NCBI GenBank assembly: GCA_954871525.1
Contig: OX940865.1
Location: forward strand, 26,768,420 to 26,832,419
Length of the DNA stretch: 64,000 bases
From: Parietaria judaica
Lineage: Eukaryota; Streptophyta; Magnoliopsida; Rosales; Urticaceae
Direction of reading: 5' to 3'
Part shown: positions 24,101 to 36,375 of the stretch, in pieces
Numbering within the stretch: position 1 is the stretch's first letter
Layout of the letters: the number at the start of each line of letters is the position of its first letter
Translations under genes and position numbers: made by a program
Notes under the pieces: generated by a model
The model's database searches: none
Seen by the model: only the letters and a program-made list of their open reading frames with translations
What the model was told of the DNA's origin: nothing

Positions 24101-27100
24101 GTTACTTGTAGAGTGCCACAAACTTTATTGTGAACAGAGGCTTTCCTTGGTGAGCTAAGACGATGTGGATAATATTAAGCTCATTTTCCTTACATTTATC
24201 TGTTTAATACTAACATGCGGCTTCTATTTATGGTCGTCTAGGTCAAAGGCATAGTGCATCAACGTATATCAGAATTCGCTAAGAAAGAGGCCTTGCCATC
24301 ATTAACTCGATCTGGGTGTGCATACTTAATGCAGGTAACAAACGGGATCATTCTGAATAGTTAATTATTTCACGAGGCAATTGCCTTTGATAAACAAAAT
24401 AGTATGCTTAAAATTCCACTAATCTAGGGATGTGAAATAATAAGAATGACCAAATCATTTCTTGGTAGATTTGGTACTACATGCGTGAAATGAAACTAGC
24501 ATAACTTATGATTTTTTTTTTTCCTTGTGTTGCCCGTCTTGTAGGTTTGTCAGCTCGAGCAACAACTCTTTGACCATTTTTTCCCGACGTCGTCAGATGA
24601 TGTTTCAAGCTTGGCACAGTTAATAGATCCTTTGTAAGTCTTGTTAAATATGCGAGCAAGACTCTCCTTATTTGAAATGCTAGAGAGCGGAAGTACATAT
24701 TAGGTCAATGATTTTAAGCAAGATAAATAGTTTTGCACTTTGTAACTTCTTGCAGGTCTACATTCTTGTATGATACATTAAGACCCAAACTTATTCATGA
24801 GGCAAATATTGACTCCCTCTGCGAACTGGTTGATATTCTGAAAATTGAAGTTCTTGGCGAGCAACTAAGTAGAAGGAGCGAATCCTTAGCTGGATTACGC
24901 CCTACATTACAAAGAATTCTCGCCGATATACATGAGCGGTTGACTTTTCGTGCCCGAACTCATATCCGTGATGAGGTGATTATTCTTAAAATTATGTTCC
25001 AAAGAGGAAAATTCTGTATTTTGGTAGAGTATTCCCTGTATGCTATAAATTGATAAAGGTCCACTGATATCATAGCTTCCTCTCTTCTTTTTTAATTTTT
25101 TGATAATTGATTTTGATTTTTTGCTTTTCCAGATTGCAAATTATCTCCCCTTAGACGAAGACTTAAATTACCCTGCTAAGCTGGAACAATCTACTGACAA
25201 AAACACTGAAATAACCACTGTAAGTCCCCTTGAATATTTAATTTCTTGACATTTTGGGTAATATTTCCCAGTTCATAAAGAGTCTTTTATTGTAATGGCC
25301 GGGCTAACAATCGCACTTCTAATTTCTAATTTAATTACCTATGCGTTATCATGTTCCTTATTACCAAAACTCAAATTGTAGGAAGGTGAAGAAGATGTTT
25401 TCAAGTCATGGTATCCCCCGCTAGAAAAGACGTTATCATGTCTTTCAAAATTATATCGGTGTTTAGAACCGACAGTATTCACTGGCTTAGCACAGGTATA
25501 TTATGCATTACAGGGCCTTTTAATGGGTTTATTTATAAAAAAAAATAAAAAAATTATATCCGTAACCTTGGGGCTTTTATTGTTGTAGGAAGCCGTAGAA
25601 TTTTGCTCAACGTCTATCCAAGTGAGTAATTTTCATCATTTGTGCAAATTTTTTTAGTACTTATCTTCGATTATGCAATGTGGTAGGACCCAATATCTAA
25701 TTTGAGATTCAGACCCGAAAACTCTCGTAATGATGCTCGAAAGGCTTCTCCACTTATCGAATATAATAAAAACGTAGAGGTGCAAATACCCTTTATTTAC
25801 CCAGACCTAAAATACCCCTAATGGTAGAAATACAATTATTGTCAATCTACTTGAGTCTAACAGAATGTCATAGTTTATCTGCATTTTTATTTTTTCTTCA
25901 AATGTTGTAGAAAACCAGCAAACTCATAGCGAAGAGATCATCACCAATGGATGGGCAGCTTTTTCTTATAAAGCATCTTCTTATCTTGAGGGAGCAGGTA
26001 GTTTTCCTTTTTTTTTTTAATTATTATTAATTTTCTTTGGCTATTCTTCTTGTACATATTTATTTTTATTTTATTATTTAATGTTTTTTTTTATCTTTCT
26101 TGCTCAGATTGCACCTTTTGATATAGAGTTTGCGGTGACACACAAGGAGCTTGATTTCTCTCATCTGCTGGTTAGTGATCCAGAACTATTTATTTATTAC
26201 TTTCTAAAATGTAAACGTAGATTGTAGAATTAGATTCCTAGACTAGAAGATTATTTTTATGCGCGTTTTATTTTTTTGGATTACTAGAATATCGTGTTAC
26301 TTCATCAACTTATCCAATGTTTGGTTTCGTTATACTTGGGTTAGATAATATTAAAAACAATGAAATGTTTTTGGGCGTTCGTGATTTTAATTGGCAACTA
26401 CGTATTCTAGACCCCCGGTTAATCGTTGCCGTCCTTAAATATCACTTTTCTTTTTTTGATGAATTTGAATTATTATTATGAAATTAAAGCCTTCAATGAT
26501 AATTTTCCAGGATCATTTAAGGCGGCTTCTTAGAGGTCAAGCCTCGCTTTTTGACTGGTCCCGATCAAGTTCTCTGGCAAGGACCTTATCTCCGAGAGTT
26601 TTGGAAAGTCAAATAGATGCCAAAAAGGTTGGTGAAATTTCATTGCCGATAATACCCTTTTCTTGATACACTCTATCCATATTGTGTATGACTTCAGTAA
26701 GAATCTCAGATGCAATGAGACGATTATTCAAGTTATGTTATATGATCTCGTTACGCATTTTCGTGCAGGAGCTAGAGAAAAGCCTTAAGGCCACTTGCGA
26801 GGAGTTCATCATGGTAGTCACTAAGCTTGTTGTGGACCCAATGCTCTCATTTGTCACCAAGGTATTTTTTTCCCTTTACCTGTATATAATGGGAAATTTG
26901 TATTTTATAGCCTCTATTTTCAATTTTTTACAAAAATATACCCTCAGTTTAAAATGATCTATCATCATCACATGATTTGACAATACTAACCTCTATTTAA
27001 AAGTAAAAAAAATAAAAATTAACATCAGTAAAAGAAAACCTAGATCCCTATATGAAATATTAACCTCTAATATTTTAAAATAATTATGCTCTTAACCGGA

Positions 27101-28401
27101 TTGTATTTTTTTCAAAATCAAATTTCAGTTAAAATATGATGATTTTGGGAGAATATGAAATCTTCTCATTTCACATAATAGTAGAAATTGCAATCTAATT
27201 AATGATATTGGGAAAAATGGAATAAAAACTGATACACTAATTTCGTGAATAAATGAAATACTAGATTTGAAATAGCAACTTAAGCGAAAATTTTCTAAGC
27301 GAGAATTTAAGTTGTATAAATGTATTCTGACAATTTGCCATATATCGTTTAGGTGACAGCTGTAAAAGTTGCCCTGTCCTCGGGTGGGCAGAATCCGAAG
27401 CTAGAATCAGTTATGGCGAAACCAATTAAAGAACAAGCTTTCGCCACTCCAGAAAAAGTAGCTGAACTTGTGAAGAAGGTGTGTTCTGTTCATGTATAAC
27501 CTTCTTGATGCTTTAAGTGTTAGACCCGCCATATTATGTAATTAATCGTATTTCCTTTTGTTAGGGTTATTTTAGGTCTAGGTTTATTAAAGAGTTTCTA
27601 AACCTATATAAGAGTTAAAGCTGTCATTTATTTGAAAAATAGAGTTTTCCGTTCCGGCTCTTGAATTAGAGACAGATTCTATCATAAGCAAAAAAAAAAA
27701 AAGATTTGGCCGAAAAATACAAATCGTGAACCTAGGAAATTTTGAGACACGAAGTAGACATATTATGAACTGATGGATCTGATCTGACTATGCAAGTATT
27801 TTTTACAATAATCCGACTCTTAAAACTGAATATTGGTAAACATTTCTGCAACAGGTAACGGCTGCCATTCAGCAAGAGCTGCCTTCGGTAATGGAAAAAA
27901 TGAAACTATATCTGCGAAACGCGTCAACCCGAACGATATTGTTCAAACCAATAAAGTAAGTTCGTTGAGGCCTCGCATCATATATTAAATAGCATTTTCG
28001 ACCCTTAATTTATCATGTCGTTGCAGTTTCAATCCTATACCTTTTTTAAGCAGACTTCTCACCATGATCCTGAAAATATTGACGATTTTCGTCTCATTTT
28101 TAACCATATCGTTTAGAGAAAAATGATCAGAAATGTACTACATGCTCCATGCGGTTGATGGTAACCGTCGATTTTAAAAAAATATGAGTAAAAAGTGTTG
28201 TAATTTTTTACTCAACAACTCAAAGCCGAATATAATTGAAGCTCTGACCTCGTTTATTTTGCGTGTAGGACAAATATAGTTGAAGCTCACATACAAGTAC
28301 AGTTGCTACTTAAAGCCGAATATTTACCCGACGAAATTCAAAACGTCATTAAGTTCCCGTCGATTCCGGATTTGCAAGCTCAACTTGATAGTTTCCTTTA
28401 G
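21154..28401 (+). CDS. COG3: Conserved oligomeric Golgi complex subunit 3
   Basis: A lobe A subunit of the COG tethering complex, which docks retrograde vesicles at the Golgi. Twenty-five exons join in frame: 21154-21246, 21405-21488, 21582-21695, 21983-22027, 22144-22218, 22332-22427, 22587-22664, 23125-23210, 23298-23364, 23454-23516, 23640-23741, 24045-24149, 24242-24334, 24545-24633, 24756-24975, 25133-25219, 25382-25495, 25589-25621, 25911-25997, 26108-26170, 26511-26627, 26769-26861, 27353-27478, 27855-27955, 28269-28401. The product is 787 residues, close to the roughly 780 of Arabidopsis COG3. Family-typical stretches include SKGYNF at the N terminus, [15 protein letters not shown], the coiled-coil segment with [25 protein letters not shown] and [16 protein letters not shown]. 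There are no frame breaks. Intron 23 contains a probable solo LTR. Orthology is judged from recalled family sequence. Confidence 0.95.
27518..27684 (+). mobile_element. Probable small solo LTR in COG3 intron 23
   Basis: A 167-bp block starting TGTTAGACCCGCC and ending TTCTATCA. It has the TG...CA ends of an LTR, an internal TATA-like stretch (CCTATATAAGAG), and a 4-bp flanking repeat TAAG (27514-27517, 27685-27688). A poly-A run follows at about 27690-27703. It is unrelated to the LTR of the copia element at 56837-62154. Without internal retroelement sequence the call rests on ends, TSD and texture. Confidence 0.45.
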
Positions 28402-29304
28402 CCTAAGCCATGCAGAGGCTTGATCTTCAAGAGAGCAGTATTAGATGCTTCATTTTTATGTGAACTTCGAGTTGAAAAGCTGTATTTTTCACTCATAATT
28501 TGTTGCATTTATGTATCAGTTTTGATTAAATTGATAGTTTATAAGGATTATACTTCATCATATATATATTATTTTATTTGTTTCGTGAGGAGAGTACTTG
28601 GTCGATTATATTTGTTGAGGGTGATTATGATCATGTTAATCACTTACTGAATTTGTTAAGCACTTACTCATTCATTTCATCTCTATATGCTAAATCTTAG
28701 ATCTCGCACGTTTCTATTCTACGCAGTGTATTTGTAAAAAGGGATTATCGCGGCAGAAGTACTTTTAGTCTTTCAAATGATTCCGATCAATTCCCAATTA
28801 TTATTTTTGCCAGACAAAGTACTAATACTCTGAAGCATGAAGCCCCCGAGCATAGGACTACGGGGAGAAACTCAGTCCATGTATGGGTCAAATTACAAGT
28901 TACAATATTTTATGAATTCTAATCATAAAATATTGTAACTTAAACAATATAAAGACATTAAAAGAGTGTTAAATTACATCAAAATAACTTAAAATTAGTG
29001 TTTTCACCCAAAATATTTATAAAAAAAAAAATCAAGCTTTTTCACGAGCTCGTGATACTTGTAAATCCTAAAATAAACCTATTCTGAACAAGCTTGTAAA
29101 AGAAGTAAATCCCATGAACATTCTTACATGACAACCAAATTTCCCATTATTATTCTCTGTATTGTTTTTTTTTTTTACCAATAGCCGGAAATCACGTGTG
29201 ATAATTATTCTCTGTAATCTCATCTAAAAGTAAAGGTTAATGCACTAAAGTTAGCCTGGTTCTTCATCTATTTGTGCACTAAAATTTGAGGCTACGTTAT
29301 ATTA
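28402..29304. other. Convergent 3' intergenic region COG3 / bHLH
   Basis: It holds the 3' flanks of COG3 (+) and the bHLH gene (-). A perfect inverted repeat lies at 28897-28941. No gene is recognised. Confidence 0.6.
28897..28941. repeat. Perfect 19-bp inverted repeat (hairpin)
   Basis: The left arm AAGTTACAATATTTTATGA (28897-28915) is exactly mirrored at 28923-28941, with a 7-nt loop. It sits between two convergent genes. It could be a small foldback insertion or a transcript-end hairpin; it is too short for a typical plant pre-miRNA. Confidence 0.8.
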
Positions 29305-32300
29305 TCAGGCTCCGCGTCTCTTCTGGGATGCTCTCGCATCTTCTGGTTCAGCCTCGGGATCTCTCACGCACGTGTCACTGTCGGGGGGCATCGAGTGAGC
29401 CCCGGTTTTGTTCCCCTCCGGCACAGTAATGGCAGAAGCCTGAGAGAGGGGTACGAGGCGAATGCCTCTGCTTTGGAGCAACTGCATGGCTTTGTCCATG
29501 TTGTTTGATTCCATCAGCCCCACCAGCTCTCGCTCGAACGCCGCGTCATCCTGTCATTGTTTGAAATAACTATACAATATTATGAAATGAATAAGCCGTT
29601 GATCATTCAGACCTCTCTAGCATGATGGACCACTCTGATAGACAAACTTTAAGGCTAATCGAGAACTCTAATGACCAAGATATCCCTGATGTCTTAATTG
29701 AACTAAACATTTCTTAAAAAATACATTAAATGACGACAAAACGGTCATTTAATGTATGAATATAGTCAATAATCTATAGAATGTATTAAGAAATTTGGCG
29801 TCCACGTTGACGAGAAGCTGACCACGCAAACGTTGACTACTTCCGTTAGTCAAATATGGACGGAAATCATCTTTTGGTTCTTATATTGCTATTAAATAGG
29901 GTTGGGGCTATGCCGCCCCAGTAGAGTAAAGGTTGAGGACTTATGCCGCTATTATCCCCATAATAATGCGGGTCTAACTATTACCTGAGATTGGCCGTCT
30001 TTCTCTAGATTATCGCCGGCTCCACAGCTCAAGCTGAGATCCTGCAAGTTTCACCGAACATTTTCAAACAAAATGGTCGGTTTTCTTTTTCTATTCAATG
30101 TAATTATTCAATCAATCAAAAATATACTAAATAATAATTGCAAATTCTTAGGCATACCTTCATTTGATTCTGAAGAGATTTGACATAATCGATCATCTCT
30201 CCAAGAAAGGAAGCTTTGTCCGACTACAAAAACAAAACAAAATGCGACATTAGCGCTTATGTTGCATATTTCTATCAAAATTAATTAAATATAGCCGTCA
30301 TATTTTCGTAGCACTTTTCAATCATATCTTTACGTTCGTTGTGATTTTATATTCGACTTGTTCTCGGACAACGTACCCTAATCGGATTTGGTAGAAGTTC
30401 TTGAAGATGTCTTATCCCGTCAGCAATTCTTTCCCTTCGAAGCTGCAAAGGAAATATCAAATTCATAAAAAACCTCCCATGTTAACTAAATTTAAAAAGT
30501 ATCTTGCATTAAATTAAAAAAATTGAAAAACCGAACGAACCCTTTCGGCAATACTGTGTGGATCCGTCGCCTGGCCTCGACGCGCCCTAGCACGAGGCCT
30601 TGCAGGATTACAGTTTTCACGTGAATCAGTCTGTAAACATCAATGATCATTAACCAATGGTTAAGATTCAATTTCAGGAGCAAGGAACGTTGACCTTTAA
30701 GCGTGCATGATCATCGGATTGAAAGAAAAAATATCACCTGTGGTGCTTGGAACCGTTGCCCGTCTGCCATCGTCGTTGTTTCGCCGGCAGGTGCAACAGA
30801 ATAGTTCTGCAGATTCTGTAATTACACGAAAACGATTACTAATCGAGCAATGTTGTTAAATTCATATCTTGTAATGCATAAATGTACCTTCGAGCCAGGA
30901 TTTTCCATCAACATATTACTCTGAGCCTGACTAAGTCCATATGGTTCTTCCTGAAAACCGAACACACCACCGGAGTTCCACGGCTTCGAGCTTCCACTTC
31001 CATCAAAGGTCTGGTTCCGTTGCTGCGATTGAGGCCCGTCTCTGTACACGTTCATCCCTGAACTGTCGACGAATCCGGCGTTTGGATTGATCAAATTGGT
31101 GACGGTCGAGTTGTTATTGTCGTTGTTGATGTAACGCAATGCTACGCCGGATTGACCATGTCCATACGGTTCTTCTTGAAAACCGAACCCCCCATCGGAG
31201 TTCCACTGCTTCGAGCTTCCCCTTCCATCAAAGTTCTGGTTTCGTTGCTGCGACTGAGGCTCGTCTCTATGCAAGCTCACCTCCCAACTCCCAGAAATAC
31301 AGTGCGGATCTGTCATCTGGCCTCGACGAGCCCTAGCACGAGGCGTTCCAGGATTGCAGTCTTCACGTGAATCAGTCTGTAACAGATAGAGCTCAAGCCA
31401 TTGTTATAACAGGTTTGGCCTTAAAATTCAATTTCATGGAGCAAATAACGTTGACCTTTAGACGTACATAATCATCGGATTGTACTTGAAACCTGTACCC
31501 GTCTGTCATTGTCGTCGTCGCTTTGCAGACAGGCGCTAGAGGATAGTTCTGCAAATTCTGTAATTACACAACACGAACACGGTTACGAGCTTCATTAACT
31601 TGAATTCATATTCTAAGGCGTTCCCAAATTGAGAGAGATTGTTAATCTACGCAGTCTCGGTTCTTAAAATGTTCATCGATTTCATTTGACATAGAACTTT
31701 TATGAACAGTTCTCGATATTACACGTTTAATCACCACACGGGCACGATTAAGAGAGCTTCATTAACGTGAATTCAACATTCCAAGGCGTTCACGAATTCA
31801 AGCAAGATTGTTGAACTACGCAGTTTCAGTTCCTAAAATGTTTATAAATTTCATATGACAAAGTTTTAGGACTCCAATAAATAGTTATGCACATCATGCA
31901 TTTAATCACGACACAAACACGACTAACAGAGCTCGATTAGAGTGAATTCAGATTCTGAGGCGTTGACAAATCGAGCAAAATTGTTAAGCTACGCAGTTTC
32001 GGTTCCTAAGACGTATATACGTAACATACAGATTTGTAAAACGAAAAGCGGCAACTTGTTCGGTTCAAGATAGAGCTGCAAAAACACTAATTTCGATGCA
32101 TAATAATGTTAGATTAATGACTTTAATTTGCAGGATATTTGTACCTTTGAGCAATGATTTTCCATTAACATATGACTGGGTCCATACTGTTCTTCCTGAG
32201 AGTTCCATGGCTTCGAGCTTCCGATTCCATTGAAGCTCTGGTTCCGTTGCTGCGACTGAGGCCCGTCTCTGTGCAAGTTCATCTCTGAACTCTCGACGAA

Positions 32301-32762
32301 CCCCTCACCAGAGTTCCACTGCTTCGAGCTTCCGCTTCCATCAAAGCTCTGGTTTCGCTGATGCAAATGAGGGCCGTCTCTCTGCAAGTTCATCCCCGAA
32401 CTCACGTCGAACCCGGCGTTTTGATTGATCGAATTGGTGGCGTTCAAGTTGTTGTTGTAGTCGTTCTCGGTGTAGCGCAATTCTAAGTCAAATTGACCAG
32501 GTCCATACTGTTCCTCCTGAAAACCGAGCACCCCACCGGAGCTCCACCACGGCTTCGAGCATCCACCTCCATCGTGTCGTTGCTGCAAATGAGTCCCGTC
32601 GTTGTGCAAGTTCATCCCCGAACTCTCTGCGAACTCGACGTTCGGATCGATCGAACTGGTGGCGATAGAGTTGTTATCGTCATCGTCGTTGAAACACAAT
32701 TCTATGTCGGACCTTGAAGGAGAGCACAATAACTGATTCAAGAACTCGCTCTCGTCGTCCAT
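29305..32762 (-). CDS. bHLH transcription factor, UNE12/LRL-like (subgroup XI), chimeric N terminus
   Basis: Nine exons, transcription order: 32145-32762, 31468-31557, 30888-31376, 30738-30815, 30541-30630, 30377-30442, 30158-30223, 29985-30041, 29305-29550. All introns are phase 0, and the product is 599 residues. The frame extends upstream to a TTG, but the first ATG is 32762. The bHLH lies at about 445-500: RARRGQATDPHSIAER, then LRRERIADGIRHLQ, then SDKASFLGEMIDYVKSL. His450, Glu454 and Arg458 form the H-E-R triad expected for E-box/G-box binding. Relatives are much shorter (about 300 residues, recalled). The excess is an N-terminal region with five imperfect units like MNLxRDGPQSQQRNQSFDG (starting near 50, 124, 161, 269, 344). 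Exons 2 and 3-start repeat exons 4 and 5-start, including a truncated second basic region (249-263). Nuclear regulator; target genes cannot be deduced. Confidence 0.88.
31561..32010. repeat. Imperfect tandem triplication in bHLH intron 1
   Basis: Three units of about 167-175 bp start near 31561, 31728 and 31903. Each opens with TAATyAC...ACACG and contains GAGCTTCATTAAC-like and CTACGCAGTyTCGGTTC-like blocks. The unit overlapping the real intron end includes the minus-strand acceptor GTAATTACAG; the other two carry decayed versions of it. Intron 3 (72 bp) is a shortened relative of the same unit. Confidence 0.75.
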
Positions 32763-32783
32763 GTCTACGATGTTTCTTCGCAA

Positions 32784-33430
32784 TCAATAACCTAAATCTG
32801 GAAGAAATGGAAAACATGAAAAAACTTTACTCGCGAAATTTCACGGAAGACGGATCGGAAAAAAAAAATATCAAACTTGCAATACCGTAATTGCTATATC
32901 ATATAACTCCAATAATGCGTTGTATCAATTTAAACGAAGAGTCAATAATGCGTTGTATAAGTTTTACTATATCATATAGTTCTTGCAATATCGTAATTGC
33001 TCCTGCAATATTGTATTATTACAGTCTCTCAAAAAAATTTTGTTATTAATGATTCGCCCAAGGCCCCGAAAAGGATTAGGTCGGCCCTGCCGATCACCGA
33101 GTTGTGTGGTGAAGAAGACAGAGAGTCGAGCTGCCGCTGCGGCCCCGGTTCGGACCGCAGAGAGAGCCGAAATGCTCCGCCGCCGAGAGTCGAACTAGCC
33201 TCTGCGTTTGTATCTTGATGATTTAAAACCCTAGAATATAGCAAAGTTTGCTGAGAATGTGTGTGTATACATATATATCGATGTGGACTTTTTATATATA
33301 TATGTATGTATATATATTGGTGAATTTACCAGAATTGAGATCTTGAGCTTCCAGGTTGAGCTTCGACTTCGATGAACGATGAAGAAGAAGATGTGTATGT
33401 TGAATTGTTATTGACGAGATTTAACGTCTA
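32784..33430 (-). other. 5' leader and promoter region of the bHLH gene
   Basis: The sequence upstream of the bHLH start on the minus strand. It includes a GC-rich block at about 33050-33200. On the minus strand this block begins near AGGGCCGACCTAATCC, a motif like those at the ends of some plant hAT-derived repeats. It also includes TATATG-rich repeats at 33268-33320. No independent gene is recognised; a leader intron is possible. Confidence 0.35.
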
Positions 33431-36337
33431 TATTTATTTTGCCACGTGTCTGAATATAACTGGTCTTCACCCCTGCCTCCCGCGTTAATTATATTTCTGT
33501 TGGAGACAGAGATTTACTGAAACACCCTTGAAAGCAAGTGCATTCTTGGTATTTCGGTCGCTTTATCTATATCAGTCATCAGATAATAGCGGGAGAGGAT
33601 TGGAATATTTCTTTGACTTGTAAGTCAAGAAAAGAAGAAGCGATCTCTAATGGTGGTACTTTATTTCCGATAATACCCTCTGAACAAGAGGAATAAGAAG
33701 AAAGACCTATGACTGAGTGATGATGGAAATGGAAATGACGAGATATATATATATATATAATTACGATACTACTCTAAAATATTATCTCAACAAGCTCATT
33801 TTTGGATTTTAAAAATCTTTTCCAACATGCTCGGGTAACGAAGCTGAATTAAGGGCGATCGTTGAAGGGTTAAGTATATGTAAGTAAATGGGCGGTCGTT
33901 GAAGCTGAATTAAGGGCGATCGTTGAAGGGTTAAAAAAAATTTATGTCTTAATTTTGTAAATCCCTTATATTATAATGTTACTATCATTTTCCTCCGCCA
34001 AAAGTGAGGTTTCTATTAATATAATTGAAACGGGGTCACTATGCTATTTGAAAAAAAAAAAAGGTTGTTGGCGTAAAAAATATCTAATTAAATAGTTTGA
34101 AAATGAGACGACATAGAGTTTTCTTGAGGTAAAAAAAATGGATGAAATTTTAATTTCCTAGGAAAATAAATTTTAGGTAGTTTTACCATATTTTTTTAAA
34201 CAAATGTTATACCGCCCTATTTTCAAACTACTTAGATACTTTTGTTAGATCGATATTAAATTTTTAATATAAATAATGAACGTAACGAGTTACGGCGGAA
34301 TTTCAAAATTTCTTTTTAATATGAAAACAGGTTTTCGACATATTAAAATAACCATAGCATTAAAAACGATTATCATACATGGAAAATAAATTTATTACGT
34401 AAACAACGAATGGATAAAATTCCGGAAAATCGTATAACAATTATAGGATTAGGAACACTTACAAATCCGCAATTTATTTACGGTTTTTGTCGTCGATCTT
34501 TGCGAGTCGTCCCTCCGTCTTCGATCAAACCACCACGATGGATTCGATGCTATGGCTTTCGGATATTTTTTAGATGAAGAGGGTGGACTTTTTATGAACA
34601 AAAGAGAAAGAATCGAGGAACTTTTTTCTCAAAAAATTTCTCCCAAAGCATGCGCACTATATTGAGCGAAAGAAAAAAAAAAATCTTCTCTGCTTAAGAA
34701 TCGACGCACGAAGTGAGAAGTCTTCTTTTCTCTTATTGCTTTCACAAAAGCATATGCGATTGACGCTAGGTTACTGCCATAGAAATATGATTAAATCAAA
34801 TCAATTATTTTATTCATAAATCCTATTCTTTCTCCATAAATAGTCGGCGATATATGAACCAAGACTAAATCTTTACTTTTTTATGCGCATAAGGTTTGAC
34901 TAGAGGAAGCAAAAATTCAAAATTAATCGTACGTATTAATTTGGAATTTTCTTTTGTTATTTTTCTCTTTATAATTCGAATACCATAATCCAAATAATAA
35001 GAATATGACATATCATTGATCCTTATTTTCTTAGATTAACCGATAGGAATTAAGGTATTAATTTTCTCTACTTTTTATTCATTAAATTCGAATAATATAT
35101 AATTATCAATATAATCTTATTTAATAAAGGTGATTAAGATAAATAACGATTTATTTATTTAATCATGAAAAAATAATTATCATAGTATAAATCACAATTT
35201 ATACATGAGAAAGAATTATCAAACCAATTTCGTACTTAAAAATATTTCAATTTAATAATTGAACTTAAAGTACGATTTCAATAAATCAACTTTACACATT
35301 TTTAATACTCATTTTGTTCAGTAAGTAAGAGGAATGTAAAATTACAGTTTTACCCCTTAGTTATTATTTCATCAACTCATTTGTTGTTTGTGAATGAGAA
35401 AAACATAAAGTGAGATGTCACAACATGTCACATGTTTTATTCAGAGAATATATTATTCAATGAGTACCAGGCCCGGTTTGTTCATTCACACTTCAAAGAA
35501 CAAAGCATGATGTGATACTAATGTCGTAGCATTCTTATAACACAAATTCCATATCTATGAATCACATAATTCAATGAGACAGTATTATGACACCAACCGT
35601 CGGGTCTTTGATCCATTATTTGGATCTTGCCCATTGACTAGTCAAGTGTCACAAGAAATTATGTACCCACTTCAGGATTTAGGTAATTACGAAAATACCC
35701 CTCGTTTGTGATTTTGAAGCTTCGAGTAATGAAACGGTTTTACCTCGAACTTCAAAGTGTCACACGTCTAGTTCAGTGTCTTCATTAAGACATCAAGAAT
35801 AAACTCCAGAGTCACAACTCTCAATATCACAAGATCTGCTATCAATAGCTTATGCAAACAATCATTAATCGGATACGGTTGACTCATCGATCCTAAGATT
35901 GCGAAATGTTTATTTTAAATTTATCAAGAAGATGCATGTTAATTCTGTACTTAACTCTTCTTTCGTTGATGATAGTTTCAGGGTGTAGACATATATGCAT
36001 AAACACAAACTTAAATAAATAAGAATGAATATTTAATATTTATTTAATTCTCAGCAAAAGAACATAATCGTATTATTACATCGAGTACTCTATTAATAAA
36101 TTTATTTATTTGCTAAAAGGTCATTCATGTCTCCTTTGTGGGCATAAATCTCAACAACTTTTGTCACTTTTGCCGCTAGTGTGCTACTAACATTGTATAC
36201 TATAATGCACCGTATAGATACGTATGATATTGGAAACATTAACTCATATTTTATCAAGAAAAGCAACAGACACTTCATTCTTCACTTCCATCCATCGAAT
36301 TCGAAGCCAAACTCGTCTCTGTCGCTTCCGTGCCGCC
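33431..36337. other. Intergenic DNA between the divergent bHLH and RBR genes
   Basis: Mostly AT-rich, with no gene recognised. It contains the duplicated RNase H-like fragment at 33840-33934. A block at about 35400-35900 has the texture of a decayed LTR or internal retroelement sequence, but I could not define its ends. Confidence 0.5.
33840..33934 (+). pseudogene. Duplicated 34-bp fragment of a LINE-type RNase H
   Basis: The same 34-bp sequence occurs at 33840-33873 and 33901-33934. In the first copy it translates as EAELRAIVEGLSICK. This resembles the EA(E/L)-x-A-(I/V)-x-x-GL signature of the RNase H-like domain found in plant LINE polyproteins and RVT_3 proteins. Nothing else of a LINE is visible nearby. 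Confidence 0.45.
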
Positions 36338-36364
36338 ATGAATGCACCTTCCAACTTCCATTGA
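36338..36364 (+). promoter_or_regulatory. 8-codon upstream ORF, relic of the ancestral RBR start
   Basis: GCCGCCATGA gives a strong initiation context for an ORF reading MNAPSNFH then stop. The first five residues equal the start of the paralogous RBR protein at 41712 (MNAPS). In this copy the ancestral start has become a short upstream ORF, and the surviving frame must start at 36376, 11 nt after the uORF stop. Confidence 0.7.
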
Positions 36365-36375
36365 AGAGTCTTCAA

